A stretch of DNA of 40,683 nt, from IMG/VR virus record IMGVR_UViG_3300046781_000033, positions 1-40,683 of that record. One strand, written 5' to 3'. Under the pieces are notes generated by a model, which saw only the letters and a list, made by a program, of their open reading frames with translations, searched no databases and had not been told where the DNA came from. The stretch is from a virus. Positions 6,924 through 15,012 of the stretch are shown one piece after another. The translations under genes were made by a program, and so were the position numbers. Numbering within the stretch: position 1 is the stretch's first letter; every line of letters starts with the position of its first letter.

Positions 6924-7633
6924 CCCTGGACGACATGCCCCTGAGCGTCGTGCTCACCGAGCTCGCGGAGGCGTACGAAACCGTCGCCGCGCTGCCCCCG
7001 GTCGCCGTGATGGTCGGCGGCCGCGCACCCGGCAAGCCCGGGAGCAAGGTGCCGCCCGGGATGAGCGAGGTGCTCGACGCCGACGAGCACGAGCGGGCGA
7101 TCTCCGACACCGACGAGTGGGCGCTGTATGTGGCGCACCACCTGCTCGACGTCGAGCCCAGCATCGGCAGCGTGCCCGACTCGACGCCCGGCCGGCTGCG
7201 GCTCGCGTCACGGTGGGCCGAGGTGCTGCGGGACGAGCCCGACCTCATGGCGCGGTACGCCTTCGAGAGCGACTCCCGGGCGCTGCTCGCCACGCTGCGG
7301 CGGCTGTCGCGACGTGGCACGCGCAAGGTCGCCATCCCGACCGCCTGCCTCGACGTCGCCTGCACGGGGACCTATGTCGCCACGATCGCCGGGCCCGGGA
7401 TGAGCGAGGACATCGTGTGCTCGCGCTGCGGTGACCGGGTGCCTCGTGCGCAGTGGGAGCGCTGGGGATCGCAGGTCGAGTGGGTGACCGTCGAGCACGC
7501 GATGAACCTGCTCGGCGTGGAGACGAAGATGGCCGTCTACCAGCGGGCCAAGCGCGAGGGCTGGCGGCGGCAGGGTGAGGGGCGCGAGGTGCGCTACCAC
7601 GTGGAGGACATCACGAGGAGGATGACGGCATGA
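6920..7633 (+). CDS. hypothetical protein with zinc-finger-like pair and C-terminal HTH
   Basis: The 237-residue protein starts at GTG 6920. The first 125 residues are helical. A CLDVAC pair and a CSRCGD pair near residues 140-175 form a plausible zinc ribbon. The C-terminus (about 185-237) looks like a winged-helix or MerR-like HTH (VEHAMNLLGVETKMAVYQRA, then GWRRQGEGREVRY). I recognise this as a conserved actinophage early protein without known role; DNA binding is inferred from the HTH. It ends with an ATGA overlap. Confidence 0.72.
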   Translation: MTLDDMPLSVVLTELAEAYETVAALPPVAVMVGGRAPGKPGSKVPPGMSEVLDADEHERAISDTDEWALYVAHHLLDVEPSIGSVPDSTPGRLRLASRWAEVLRDEPDLMARYAFESDSRALLATLRRLSRRGTRKVAIPTACLDVACTGTYVATIAGPGMSEDIVCSRCGDRVPRAQWERWGSQVEWVTVEHAMNLLGVETKMAVYQRAKREGWRRQGEGREVRYHVEDITRRMTA

Positions 7634-7740
7634 GCGACGAGACCGAGCCGACCCGGGAGGACGAGCTGCGGGTCGTGTTGGAGGCGCTGTGCGTACTGCG
7701 GTACGCCGACCCGCGACCGCAGAGGTGGTGGAAGCCATGA
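7630..7740 (+). CDS. very small hypothetical protein
   Basis: A 36-residue ORF (MSDETEPTREDELRVVLEAL at its N-terminus, ending in QRWWKP) fits exactly between two ATGA overlaps (7630-7633 and 7737-7740). That chain of couplings is the main argument that it is translated. No family is recognised. Confidence 0.55.
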   Translation: MSDETEPTREDELRVVLEALCVLRYADPRPQRWWKP

Positions 7741-8021
7741 CGATCACCGAGTTCCTGACCGCACGGCTGGACGAGGACGAGGCGGCCGCGCGAGAGAACG
7801 TCGAGTACGAGGACAACGTCTGGGAGACGGCCGGATGGCTGCCCCCGTCCCGCGTGCTAGCCGAGGTCGAGGCGAAGCGGCGGATCGTGGAAGAGGCGGA
7901 CCGCTACTCGCCCGAGTTGGAGTACGGCGACAACGGTGAGTGGGCGTTCGAAGTCACCCTCCGCCTGCTCGCCCTGCCCTACGCCGACCACCCGGACTAC
8001 GACGAGGCGTGGCGACCGTGA
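7737..8021 (+). CDS. DUF6221 family protein
   Basis: The 94-residue protein has the hallmarks of DUF6221: MTITEFLTARLDEDE at the start, RVLAEVEAKRRIVE in the middle, and LALPYADHPDYDEAWRP at the end. Members are widespread in actinobacteria and their prophages, with no known function. The start at ATG 7737 overlaps the upstream stop. Confidence 0.82.
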   Translation: MTITEFLTARLDEDEAAARENVEYEDNVWETAGWLPPSRVLAEVEAKRRIVEEADRYSPELEYGDNGEWAFEVTLRLLALPYADHPDYDEAWRP

Positions 8022-8227
8022 GGTACAGCAGGCTGATCGCCAAGACGGAGCGCTCGTACGCCTTCACCCGAGTCATGCTCGTGCGGTACGGCTACCCGAG
8101 CGAGGTCATCGAGGACCATGACCTCATGGTCAGGACGTGGGTGCGCATGAACCCTGCGCCGTGGTGGCACTGGCTGAGCCTCGTGCGTGTGATGCGTGCG
8201 CACAACGGCACTGGTCAGGTAGGCTGA
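8018..8227 (+). CDS. small hypothetical protein, end of early operon
   Basis: A 69-residue basic, aromatic-rich ORF starts at GTG 8018 overlapping the DUF6221 stop (GTGA). It contains MNPAPWWHWLSLVRVM, a hydrophobic helix-like stretch near the C-terminus. It is the last plus-strand gene before a convergent minus-strand pair and is followed by an inverted repeat at 8254-8289. Function unknown. Confidence 0.6.
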   Translation: MRYSRLIAKTERSYAFTRVMLVRYGYPSEVIEDHDLMVRTWVRMNPAPWWHWLSLVRVMRAHNGTGQVG

Positions 8228-8253
8228 CAACTAACGCAGGATCACTGCACCCT

Positions 8254-8289
8254 CGAACGGCCTCGGACCTCACGGTTCGGGGCCGTTCG
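8254..8289. terminator. inverted repeat between convergent genes
   Basis: CGAACGGCC (8254-8262) and GGCCGTTCG (8281-8289) form a perfect 9-bp stem with an 18-nt loop. It lies between the plus-strand early operon ending at 8227 and the minus-strand gene ending at 8305. There is no T-run, as usual in high-GC phages. Its position suits a bidirectional terminator. Confidence 0.6.
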
Positions 8290-8304
8290 TCGTACGCGGT
8301 CGAG

Positions 8305-8508
8305 TTAGGACAACTGGTTGTCCCAGTCGTTCACCGCGATGACGACGCCCTGGCTGACGTAGAGGTAGGACGCATCGCCTGCGGCGTCGAGCAGCTCGAT
8401 CTCGATGGGCTTGCCGGAGCGCAACGCCTCGAGGATCCTCCGACGGATCGGCCCTACCTGCTCGTCAGGGATCGGGTAGTTGTACTTGCCGTAGATGATG
8501 TGCGCCAC
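8305..8508 (-). CDS. small hypothetical protein
   Basis: The 67-residue ORF begins MAHIIYGKYNYPIPDEQVG and ends in SQGVVIAVNDWDNQLS; it looks like a compact soluble alpha-beta protein. It is the second gene of a two-gene minus-strand unit, 3 nt after the membrane protein gene at 8512-8712. Its orientation against the surrounding lytic genes suggests independent expression, possibly in the lysogen (inference). Confidence 0.7.
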   Translation of the reverse strand: MAHIIYGKYNYPIPDEQVGPIRRRILEALRSGKPIEIELLDAAGDASYLYVSQGVVIAVNDWDNQLS

Positions 8509-8511
8509 GCC

Positions 8512-8712
8512 CTACTCCCCTCGCCCCTGCGGTGCAGGCCTGGCGCTCTCGATGGACCGCTGGATCAGCCCGGTGCACAGCAGCACGCCACCCGCGATCG
8601 TGATCCACGGGGTCAGCTCGCCCGTGATCAGGAAGCTGACGGCGGCCATCGCGCACAGCACGACGCCAGCCGCGAGAGCCCACGGCGGCCGAGCTCGCTT
8701 CGGTCCAGTCAT
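8512..8712 (-). CDS. small two-helix membrane protein
   Basis: This 66-residue protein has a basic N-terminus (TGPKRARPP) and two hydrophobic segments, about 11-29 (WALAAGVVLCAMAAVSFLI) and 35-50 (PWITIAGGVLLCTGLI). The start ATG at 8712 was preferred because the upstream extension to 8823 is not membrane-like and would overlap the HNH gene. With 8305-8508 it forms a minus-strand pair between early and late regions. Such small membrane genes can affect superinfection, but nothing in the sequence proves that. Confidence 0.7.
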   Translation of the reverse strand: MTGPKRARPPWALAAGVVLCAMAAVSFLITGELTPWITIAGGVLLCTGLIQRSIESARPAPQGRGE

Positions 8713-8749
8713 GCATCGAGGGTATGCCCGGTCATCCAACGTGGACAGG

Positions 8750-9067
8750 ATGAAGAACGGGGGCCCGATGCCCTGCCTCGACTGCGGCAGGCCAGGCGTG
8801 CGTCGCCTCTGCCCCGACTGCATCCGCGGTCGTGACCACGCACGCGGCTCAGCGCATGACCGCGGGTACGACGCTCAGCACCGAGCACTCCGCGCCGACT
8901 GGCAGCGCCAGATCGACGAGGGCAAGCACGTCGTCTGCGCCACCTGCCCGACCGTCATCACCCCGGCGACGTCGTGGGACCTCGGCCACGTGCCGGGCGA
9001 CCGCTCGCGCTACCTCGGGCCCCAGTGCTGGCCGTGCAACCGGGGCCACCGCGCTCCGATCGGCTAA
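8750..9067 (+). CDS. HNH endonuclease next to terminase (packaging-type)
   Basis: The protein has two CxxC zinc knuckles (CLDC near the start, CPDC about 12 residues later), then a CATC motif, the HNH core WDLGHV, a D-R-Y linker, and CWPCNRGHRAP at the end. HNH proteins placed directly upstream of the small terminase are known in HK97-like phages to stimulate terminase cutting at cos. The start could be ATG 8750 (105 residues) or ATG 8768, which has a GGGGG stretch just upstream and begins MPCLDCG. The second may be the true start. Confidence 0.85.
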   Translation: MKNGGPMPCLDCGRPGVRRLCPDCIRGRDHARGSAHDRGYDAQHRALRADWQRQIDEGKHVVCATCPTVITPATSWDLGHVPGDRSRYLGPQCWPCNRGHRAPIG

Positions 9068-9094
9068 GCATCGCCGCAGGTCAGAGCGTCGGTT

Positions 9095-9232
9095 GCGCGA
9101 CGCACACAACCCCGGGGGGTGGGTAAAAGTCCAGTTCAGAGGCCTGAGCCAGCACCCGCGCCCAGCTGTCTGCACGCGCGCTCAGGTTGGACCTCGATTT
9201 TTCGTCAGATGGACTTTCCGGGGGTGGTGGGG
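9095..9232 (+). other. candidate cos / packaging initiation region
   Basis: The 165-nt gap between the HNH gene and terS is the only gene-free part of the packaging cluster. It contains a CCCCGGGG palindrome within a C/G tract at about 9110-9119 running into GTGGGTAAAA. A long imperfect stem brings together GTCC (9129-9132) and CCTGAG (9143-9148) with CTCAGG (9181-9186) and GGAC (9189-9192). A T5 stretch follows in CTCGATTTTTCG. In HK97-like phages cos lies here. The exact cut site cannot be read from sequence. Confidence 0.5.
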
Positions 9233-9754
9233 ATGTCGGGTCCCCCGAAGCTGCCCCTCGAGGAGCGCCGGCTCAGGGGTCGGTCCGCTGGTCGCGACTC
9301 CGGCGGCCGCGCCCTCCCCGACCCGGCCAACGTCGTCGCCCTCCACGGTGTCGACGGCGGTCTCCCGGCGGTCCCGTCGACGCTGACACCCGACGGGCCT
9401 GGCGCGGGACGCTGGCGGCGGATCTGGGGCGAGTGCACGTGGCTCTCTCCGCAGACCGACCTCGACGTCGTGACCCGGCTGTGCGAGCAGGAAGACCTGT
9501 ACGCCGGGATGAAGGCGGCGCTCGCCGACGAGGGCTTCTACGTGACGGGCTCCATGGGCCAGAAGCGGACGAACCCGCTGCTCGGCGACCTGCGCGCGAC
9601 CGCGGACCAGATGCTCAAGCTCGAGAAGGAGATCGGCCTGACCCCGGCGGCCCGTGGGTCGATGGGCGTCGCCGAGGTGAAGGGCTCGGGCGTCGTGGAG
9701 AACAACCCGCTGATGGGCATCCTCGAGCGGGCCGCTGGCCGTGGGCAGCGCTGA
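9233..9754 (+). CDS. terminase small subunit (P27-like)
   Basis: The small terminase binds the packaging site and hands DNA to the large subunit. This 173-residue protein has a charged N-terminus (KLPLEERRLRGRSAGRD), then the P27/Terminase_4 pattern of a W-containing helix (RRIWGECTWL) and DLDVVTRLCEQEDLY. A helical C-terminus contains TNPLLGDLRATADQMLKLE. Start at ATG 9233 follows a GGTGGGG stretch; ATG 9209 would add eight residues. The gene overlaps terL by 14 nt. Confidence 0.85.
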   Translation: MSGPPKLPLEERRLRGRSAGRDSGGRALPDPANVVALHGVDGGLPAVPSTLTPDGPGAGRWRRIWGECTWLSPQTDLDVVTRLCEQEDLYAGMKAALADEGFYVTGSMGQKRTNPLLGDLRATADQMLKLEKEIGLTPAARGSMGVAEVKGSGVVENNPLMGILERAAGRGQR

Positions 9755-11276
9755 CCCCTGGGGCGGCCGTCCTCCTCGCTGGCTGACACCGGTCTCCGAG
9801 GAGGAGATGGCCCGCGGGGACGGCGACCTGTACGCCGACCTGATCGGCGCGACGTGCCGGATCACGAAGGACTCGATCGCGGGCCCGTCCGGGCAGCTGA
9901 TCGGCGTCCGGTCGTTCCAGCGGAGCCTGATGCGCCGGACGTTCGCGCGACGCGATGACGGGCGGCTGCGGCACCGCACCGCGTTGTGGGGGATGCCCCG
10001 GAAGAACGGGAAGTCGGAGATCGCGGCGGGTGTCGGGATCGGCGGCCTGCTCCTGGGTCCGGCCGGTGGCGAGATCTACTCGTGTGCCGGCGACAAGGAG
10101 CAGGCGTCGATCATCTTCAAGACCGCCAAGCGGATGATCGACATGGACCCGTACCTGTCCGAGGTCATCAAGACGTACCGGAACGTGATCGAGGTCCCGT
10201 CCACCGGCACGACGTACCGGGCCCTGAGCGCGGAGGCGTTCACGAAGGAGGGGCTGAACCCCCACCTCGTGCTCTTCGACGAGCTGCACGTCCAGCCGAC
10301 GCGCGAGCTCTGGAACGTCATGAACCTCGCGATGGGCGCCCGCGTCGAGCCGCTCATGCTGGCGATCACGACTGCCGGCGTCCGCACGGACCGCACCGGG
10401 CAGGACTCGATCTGCTACGCGATGTACCAGCTCGGCGTCGAGGTCGCCCAGGACCACATCGATGACCCGACGTTCTTCATGGCGTGGTGGGAGCCCCGCG
10501 ACGGCGTCCTCGCGGCGCACGACGACCCGGCAACCTGGGAGGAGTCGAACCCCGCGTTCGACGACCTCGTCAGCGCGGAGGACTTCGCGGCCGCGGTCAC
10601 GAAGACGGAGCCGAACGAGTTCCGCATCAAGCGCACGAACCAGTGGGTGGCGTCGGGCAAGGTCTGGCTCCCGCACGGCTCGTGGGAAGGCCTCGAAAAC
10701 GCAGCACGCTACCCCGGCGGCCCGCCCGCAGGGACGCGCGTGGTGCTCGGCTTCGATGGCTCCAAGTCTGGCGACTCGACGGCGCTCATCGGCGTCACGG
10801 TCGAGGAGAAGCCGCACATCTTCGTCGTCGGCCTCTGGGAGAAGGACGTCACGGATCCTGCCTGGCGCGTGCCGCGTGCCGAGGTGAAGAACGCGGTCCG
10901 CGACGCCGGCGCCCGCTGGGACGTCGCCGAGGTCGCCTGGGACCCGTACCTCTGGCAGGACGCGTTCGCCGAGCTTGGCGAGGACGGCCTGCCGGTCGAG
11001 GAGTACCCGCAGTCGCCGGAGCGCATGGGCAAGGCGACGCAGCGCTTCTACGAGGCCGTCACGGGCGGCGCGATCACGCACGACGGCGACGGACGGCTCA
11101 CGCGACACATCCGCGACGCGGTCCCCAAGCCGACGTCGCAGGGCTTCGCCCGGATCGTGAAGGAGGCGCCGGACTCGCACCGGCGCATCGACGGCGCGGT
11201 CACGGCCGTCTTCACCCTGGACCGGGCCACCTGGCACGCGTCCCAGCCGGTCGACACCGGCCCGAACATCTGGTGA
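9741..11276 (+). CDS. terminase large subunit (Terminase_1 family)
   Basis: The ATPase-nuclease that packages DNA. Start GTG 9741 lies inside the terS gene. The ATPase domain has an atypical Walker A PRKNGKSE (86-93) and Walker B LVLFDE (176-181), with HPHK-type flanks of the Terminase_1 family. A conserved FDGSKSGDSTALIG (about 337-350) marks the start of the RNase H-like nuclease domain; its later acidic residue is probably the D of RRIDGAV near 487. Length 511 is normal. It is followed 14 nt later by a small membrane protein gene. Confidence 0.95.
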   Translation: MGSADPWGGRPPRWLTPVSEEEMARGDGDLYADLIGATCRITKDSIAGPSGQLIGVRSFQRSLMRRTFARRDDGRLRHRTALWGMPRKNGKSEIAAGVGIGGLLLGPAGGEIYSCAGDKEQASIIFKTAKRMIDMDPYLSEVIKTYRNVIEVPSTGTTYRALSAEAFTKEGLNPHLVLFDELHVQPTRELWNVMNLAMGARVEPLMLAITTAGVRTDRTGQDSICYAMYQLGVEVAQDHIDDPTFFMAWWEPRDGVLAAHDDPATWEESNPAFDDLVSAEDFAAAVTKTEPNEFRIKRTNQWVASGKVWLPHGSWEGLENAARYPGGPPAGTRVVLGFDGSKSGDSTALIGVTVEEKPHIFVVGLWEKDVTDPAWRVPRAEVKNAVRDAGARWDVAEVAWDPYLWQDAFAELGEDGLPVEEYPQSPERMGKATQRFYEAVTGGAITHDGDGRLTRHIRDAVPKPTSQGFARIVKEAPDSHRRIDGAVTAVFTLDRATWHASQPVDTGPNIW

Positions 11277-11290
11277 GAGGAGGGTCCGCC

Positions 11291-11455
11291 GTGGCGACGT
11301 GGTACTTCGTGGCAGGCCTGCTGCTGATCGCGGTTGCGGTCGGCTTCCTCGCCGGCCCCTGGTGGGGCGTCCTGGCCGCTGGCGTCGAGCTCCTCGCGCT
11401 CGGCGTGCTCGAGCAGGCCGCCGCCGAGCGGCCGACGTCCGGACGTGAGCGATGA
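11291..11455 (+). CDS. small membrane protein between terminase and portal
   Basis: A 54-residue ORF starts at GTG 11291 after a strong ribosome-binding sequence (GAGGAGGG). It has two hydrophobic segments (FVAGLLLIAVAVGFLAG and WWGVLAAGVELLALGVL) and a charged C-terminus. It ends in an ATGA overlap with the portal gene. Similar tiny membrane ORFs are seen at this place in other HK97-type actinophages; role unknown. Confidence 0.7.
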   Translation: MATWYFVAGLLLIAVAVGFLAGPWWGVLAAGVELLALGVLEQAAAERPTSGRER

Positions 11456-12678
11456 AGGCCCTGCGCGCCCTGGCGGGCATCGCGACCCGCGGCCTCGAGA
11501 GCCCGGGGACGCCGATCACCGGCGCCTCCATCATGGGAGCCGGGGACCTGTGGAGCGGCGGAGCGTCGACGGGCGACCCGATGCGCATCGGCGCCGGCCT
11601 CCGCTGCGTCCAGATCCTCTCGTCCGGCGTCGCGGGCTGCCCGCTGAACGTCACGAGCCGGACGTCGCACGACGAGGTCAGCATCCCGGCGCTCGAGCAG
11701 CGCGTCGACGGCGGCGTCACGACGCCGTTCGAGATGTGGGAGACCGTCGTCGCGCACCTGGCGACGCGGGGCAACGCGTACGTCCGCAAGATCCGGTCGA
11801 AGGACGGCCGCCTGGTCGCGCTCGTGCCGATCCACCCGGACCGGGTGACGGTGAAGGTCGCCGACGGCAGCGTCGTCGGGATCCCGTGGGTGAAGCGGTT
11901 CGAGGTCGACGGCGGCAAGGTCGTGCTCACCACGCACGAGGTCATGCACATCCCGGGTCTGTCGATGGACGGCATCGTCGGGGTCTCCGTGATCGAGAAC
12001 CTGCGCCGCACGTTCACGCTGGCGGAGTCCGCCGAGCGCGTCGCCGACCGGATGTACGAGGACGGCCTGCTCGCGCAGGGCTTCCTCCACACGGACGCGA
12101 GCCTCGACCAGGAGAAGGCAGACATCCTGCGGGCGCGGTGGCGCGCGAAGACCGGCGCGGACAACGCGCACGACATCCTCGTGCTCGACCAGGGCGCGAA
12201 GTTCGAGCGGCTGACCCTCTCGCCCTCGGACGCCCAGTTCCTCGAGACCCGGAAGTTCTCCACCTCGGAGATCGCCCGGATCTTCGGCCTGCCGGGCTGG
12301 ATCATCAACGACCAGGAGAAGTCGACGTCGTGGGGCTCCGGCATGGAGCAGCAGTTCATCGCGTTCGTGATGCTCTCCCTCAAGCCGTACTTCCAGCGGA
12401 TCGAGCAGCGCGTCACGCGCGAGATCTGCGACCCGAAGGTCGAGAAGGCCGAGTTCAAGGTCGAGGGCCTGCTGCGCGGCGACTCGGCCTCCCGCGCCGC
12501 CTTCTACGCCTCCGGCATCCAGCACGGCTGGATGGTCCCCAACGAGCCGCGCGAGCTCGAGGACCTGCCCCCGGTCGAGTGGGGCGACGAGCCGTACCGC
12601 CCGTACAACGAGTCCGCCGCAGCCCAGCAGGGCACCGACGACGCCACCGATGGAGGCGAAGATGACGACGACGAGTGA
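11452..12678 (+). CDS. portal protein (HK97 family)
   Basis: The portal forms the dodecameric ring at the capsid vertex. The 408-residue protein shows the HK97 portal pattern: RIGAGLRCVQILSSGVAGCP near the N-terminus, GNAYVRKIR, LVPIHPDRV, HIPGLSMDGIVGVSV, and IARIFGLPGWII with a following MEQQFIAFVM. It begins in an ATGA overlap with the membrane ORF and overlaps the protease gene by 17 nt, the usual arrangement. Confidence 0.95.
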   Translation: MKALRALAGIATRGLESPGTPITGASIMGAGDLWSGGASTGDPMRIGAGLRCVQILSSGVAGCPLNVTSRTSHDEVSIPALEQRVDGGVTTPFEMWETVVAHLATRGNAYVRKIRSKDGRLVALVPIHPDRVTVKVADGSVVGIPWVKRFEVDGGKVVLTTHEVMHIPGLSMDGIVGVSVIENLRRTFTLAESAERVADRMYEDGLLAQGFLHTDASLDQEKADILRARWRAKTGADNAHDILVLDQGAKFERLTLSPSDAQFLETRKFSTSEIARIFGLPGWIINDQEKSTSWGSGMEQQFIAFVMLSLKPYFQRIEQRVTREICDPKVEKAEFKVEGLLRGDSASRAAFYASGIQHGWMVPNEPRELEDLPPVEWGDEPYRPYNESAAAQQGTDDATDGGEDDDDE

Positions 12679-13459
12679 GTCCGTCCGGGCCGCCGGGCTG
12701 TCGAACGTGCTCGAGCACCGCACCCGGGCCCTGGCCCCGGCCGACGCCATGCTGGTGCGCGCCGACGGCGACGAGGGCGTGTCCCGCTTCGCCGGCCACG
12801 CCGCGGTGTTCGACTCCCGCACCACGATCGGCGACCCGCTGCGGTGGGGCTGGTACGAGGAGATCGGGCGCTCGGCGTTCGACAAGACGCTCGCCGAGGG
12901 CGACGCCCGGTTCCTCATCGACCACGACACCTCGCTGCTCGTGGCCCGCGTCTCCGCCGGCGACCTGCGCCTGTCGACCGACGACGTCGGCCTCGCGACC
13001 GACGCTGACCTCGACGACGAGCTGTCCTACGTGCGCGACCTCGTGCGCAACCTCGAGAAGCGCCGCATCACCGGCATGTCGTTCGGCTTCTACGTCGTGC
13101 GCGACACCTGGACCTCCGAGGAGGTCGAGGTCGAGGTGAACGGCAAGGCGGAGACCTACTCGGTCGACGTCCGCGTGATCGACGAGGTCCGACTCCTCGA
13201 GGTCTCCGCGGTCACGTTCCCGGCCTACGAGGACACCGACGCCGGCCTGCGCGCCGTCGACGCGAACGAGATCCGCACCGCCCGCGGGCTTCCCGCCCGC
13301 CCCGAGACTGCCCCGGCGCCCGCCGGGGACGCTCCCGCGCCGTCCGACGAGGACACCCGGGACACCACCGACCCCGCGCCGGCTGACGCCACCCGGGGTT
13401 TCGACTGGCAGATCGCCGACGACAAGGCGACCGCCCTCAAGGCGCGCTTCCGGCTCTGA
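12662..13459 (+). CDS. prohead maturation protease (HK97 / S78 family)
   Basis: The protease digests the capsid delta domain during maturation. The 265-residue protein has the S78 pattern: FAGHAAVFDS, EEIGRSAFDKTL, FLIDHD with His88, and TGMSFGF with Ser140 as the likely nucleophile, then LLEVSAVTFPAYEDT. The C-terminal 65 residues are Pro/Ala/Asp-rich and probably disordered. ATG 12662 has GGAGG six nt upstream and was preferred over the in-frame ATG 12650. Confidence 0.93.
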   Translation: MTTTSESVRAAGLSNVLEHRTRALAPADAMLVRADGDEGVSRFAGHAAVFDSRTTIGDPLRWGWYEEIGRSAFDKTLAEGDARFLIDHDTSLLVARVSAGDLRLSTDDVGLATDADLDDELSYVRDLVRNLEKRRITGMSFGFYVVRDTWTSEEVEVEVNGKAETYSVDVRVIDEVRLLEVSAVTFPAYEDTDAGLRAVDANEIRTARGLPARPETAPAPAGDAPAPSDEDTRDTTDPAPADATRGFDWQIADDKATALKARFRL

Positions 13460-13483
13460 CCGGCAGCGCCGAAACCCCCGTCC

Positions 13484-13510
13484 GGCCTCGACATTCGTCG
13501 GGGCCTTCGT
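13484..13510 (+). terminator. hairpin terminator/attenuator before the capsid gene
   Basis: GGCCTCGAC (13484-13492) pairs with GTCGGGGCC (13497-13505), nine base pairs with one G-T wobble and an ATTC loop. TTCGT follows. The tail CCTTCGTCATGCC, with the ribosome-binding site AGGAGG, recurs exactly before the endolysin gene. Confidence 0.65.
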
Positions 13511-13524
13511 CATGCCAGGAGGCA
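13504..13524 (+). repeat. 21-bp hairpin-tail/RBS repeat, copy 1
   Basis: These 21 bases, from the end of the hairpin through the AGGAGG ribosome-binding site, are identical to 26924-26944. Here they lead to the capsid start at 13530. An ATG at 13512 lies within the repeat but upstream of the ribosome-binding site, so it is unlikely to be used. Confidence 0.85.
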
Positions 13525-13529
13525 TCCCC

Positions 13530-14771
13530 ATGAACGCACAGCTGCGCAAGCTGTACGACGAGCGCGCCGCGGCGTGGTCGCAGGTGCAGGACATCCAGTC
13601 CCGTCGCGAGCGCGACGGCTACTCCTCGACCGAGGAGGACGGCGCGACCTACACGCGGTCCCTCGCCGACGTCGAGCGGCTCAGCCAGGAGATCGAGACC
13701 GAGGAGCGCGCCGCGCGCCTCGAGGGCGTCATGAGCGCCCCGGCCCCCGGCCAGAGCGACACCAACCCCCGCGGCGACGAGGACCGGTCGGGCGACGGCG
13801 AGAAGTACGAGCGCGCCTTCGACCACTACCTGCGTCGCGGCATGGTCGGCATGTCCGGCGACCAGCTGCAGCTCATGGAGCGCAGCCTCGTCGAGAACCC
13901 CGAGCTCCGCGCCGGCGCCGTCGGCACGGACGCGGCCGGCGGCTACACCGTCCCCGACGGCTTCGTCGCGAAGATGACGGAGGCGCTCAAGGCGTACGGC
14001 GGCATCCTCGGTCTCGCCGAGGTGCTCAACACCACCTCCGGCAACGACCTGCGGTGGCCCACGAACGACGACACGGCGAACGTCGGCGCGATCGTCGGGG
14101 AGAACACGCAGGTCGGCGAGCAGGACTTCACGTTCGGCAACACGGCCCTCGGCGCGTACATGTACACGTCGAAGATCGTGCGGCTGTCGTTCCAGCTCCT
14201 GCAGGACTCGGCGTTCGACCTGAACGGCTTCGTCGCCCGCAAGTTCGGCGAGCGCATCGGCCGTGGCGCCGCGGCGCACTTCGCCGCCGGCACGGGCACG
14301 GGCCAGCCGAAGGGCCTCAACACCGCGACCAACATCCTCACGACGGGGGCCGCGACCACGGCGATCACGTACGACAACCTGGTCGACCTCGAGCACAAGA
14401 TCGACCCGGCGTACCGCGGCAGCGCGCAGTACGTCGTGCACGACGACGTCGTGAAGGCCGCGCGCAAGCTCAAGGACGGCCAGCAGCGGCCCCTGTGGGT
14501 CCCGGCGATGGCGGGCGGCGTGCCGTCGACCATCAACGGCCGCGCCTACACCGTCGACAACTCGCTCCCGGCGCTCGCGGCGGGCTCGAAGTCGGCGATC
14601 TACGGCGACATCCGGGCGGCCTACGTCGTCCGCGTCGTCCGCGGCGGTCAGACCCTGCGCCTGACCGAGCGCTACGCCGACTACCTGCAGGTCGGGTTCC
14701 TCGGCTTCCAGCGCCTGGACGGCACCGTCCAGGACAACAACGCGGTCGCGGTCCTGCACCAGGCCGTCTGA
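13530..14771 (+). CDS. major capsid protein (HK97 fold)
   Basis: The main shell protein. Residues 1 to about 115 are charged and helical (QLRKLYDERAAAWSQVQDIQ) and correspond to the cleaved delta/scaffold domain. The mature part begins near the AGGYTVPDGFVAKMTEAL segment. Further family features are LRWPTNDDTAN, an E-loop region with VGEQDFTFGN, and IGRGAAAHFAAGTGTGQPKG. Length 413 is typical. ATG 13530 sits six nt after AGGAGG. Hairpins before (13484) and after (14779) isolate it as a highly expressed unit. Confidence 0.95.
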   Translation: MNAQLRKLYDERAAAWSQVQDIQSRRERDGYSSTEEDGATYTRSLADVERLSQEIETEERAARLEGVMSAPAPGQSDTNPRGDEDRSGDGEKYERAFDHYLRRGMVGMSGDQLQLMERSLVENPELRAGAVGTDAAGGYTVPDGFVAKMTEALKAYGGILGLAEVLNTTSGNDLRWPTNDDTANVGAIVGENTQVGEQDFTFGNTALGAYMYTSKIVRLSFQLLQDSAFDLNGFVARKFGERIGRGAAAHFAAGTGTGQPKGLNTATNILTTGAATTAITYDNLVDLEHKIDPAYRGSAQYVVHDDVVKAARKLKDGQQRPLWVPAMAGGVPSTINGRAYTVDNSLPALAAGSKSAIYGDIRAAYVVRVVRGGQTLRLTERYADYLQVGFLGFQRLDGTVQDNNAVAVLHQAV

Positions 14772-14778
14772 CGGCTCC

Positions 14779-14814
14779 CTCGGGGGCGGCGGCGTGCTCC
14801 CCGCCGCCCCCGAG
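14779..14814 (+). terminator. 14-bp hairpin after the capsid gene
   Basis: CTCGGGGGCGGCGG (14779-14792) and CCGCCGCCCCCGAG (14801-14814) form a perfect 14-bp stem with an 8-nt loop, starting 8 nt after the capsid stop. No T-run follows. It probably acts as a partial terminator and mRNA 3' stabiliser, lowering expression of the connector genes. Confidence 0.7.
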
Positions 14815-14853
14815 GTCCACCCGCTCGGAGCACCTTCTCCCGGAGGGGGAATC

Positions 14854-15009
14854 ATGACGAAGCCGAAGAACGCCGCGACCGAGCGCATCGAGACGCCCGA
14901 GGCGACGCGCGACGTCGTCGCGGCCGTCTCCTACCGCGCCGACGGCAAGCCCGACCAGTCCGAGGGGTACGTCGTCATCGGCGAGCCCGAGGCCCGCGAG
15001 GACGACTGA
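14854..15009 (+). CDS. small hypothetical protein downstream of capsid
   Basis: The 51-residue ORF starts at ATG 14854 after GGAGGGGG. It is hydrophilic with a YVVIGEPEAREDD end. It fits tightly between the capsid hairpin and the connector gene (3-nt gap). Tiny ORFs here are common in HK97-type phages; role unknown. Confidence 0.65.
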   Translation: MTKPKNAATERIETPEATRDVVAAVSYRADGKPDQSEGYVVIGEPEAREDD

Positions 15010-15012
15010 CCG

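Noticed and set aside
9615-12458. Minus-strand ORF of 947 codons opposite terminase and portal
   Set aside because: Antisense shadow; terminase and portal on the plus strand carry all expected motifs.
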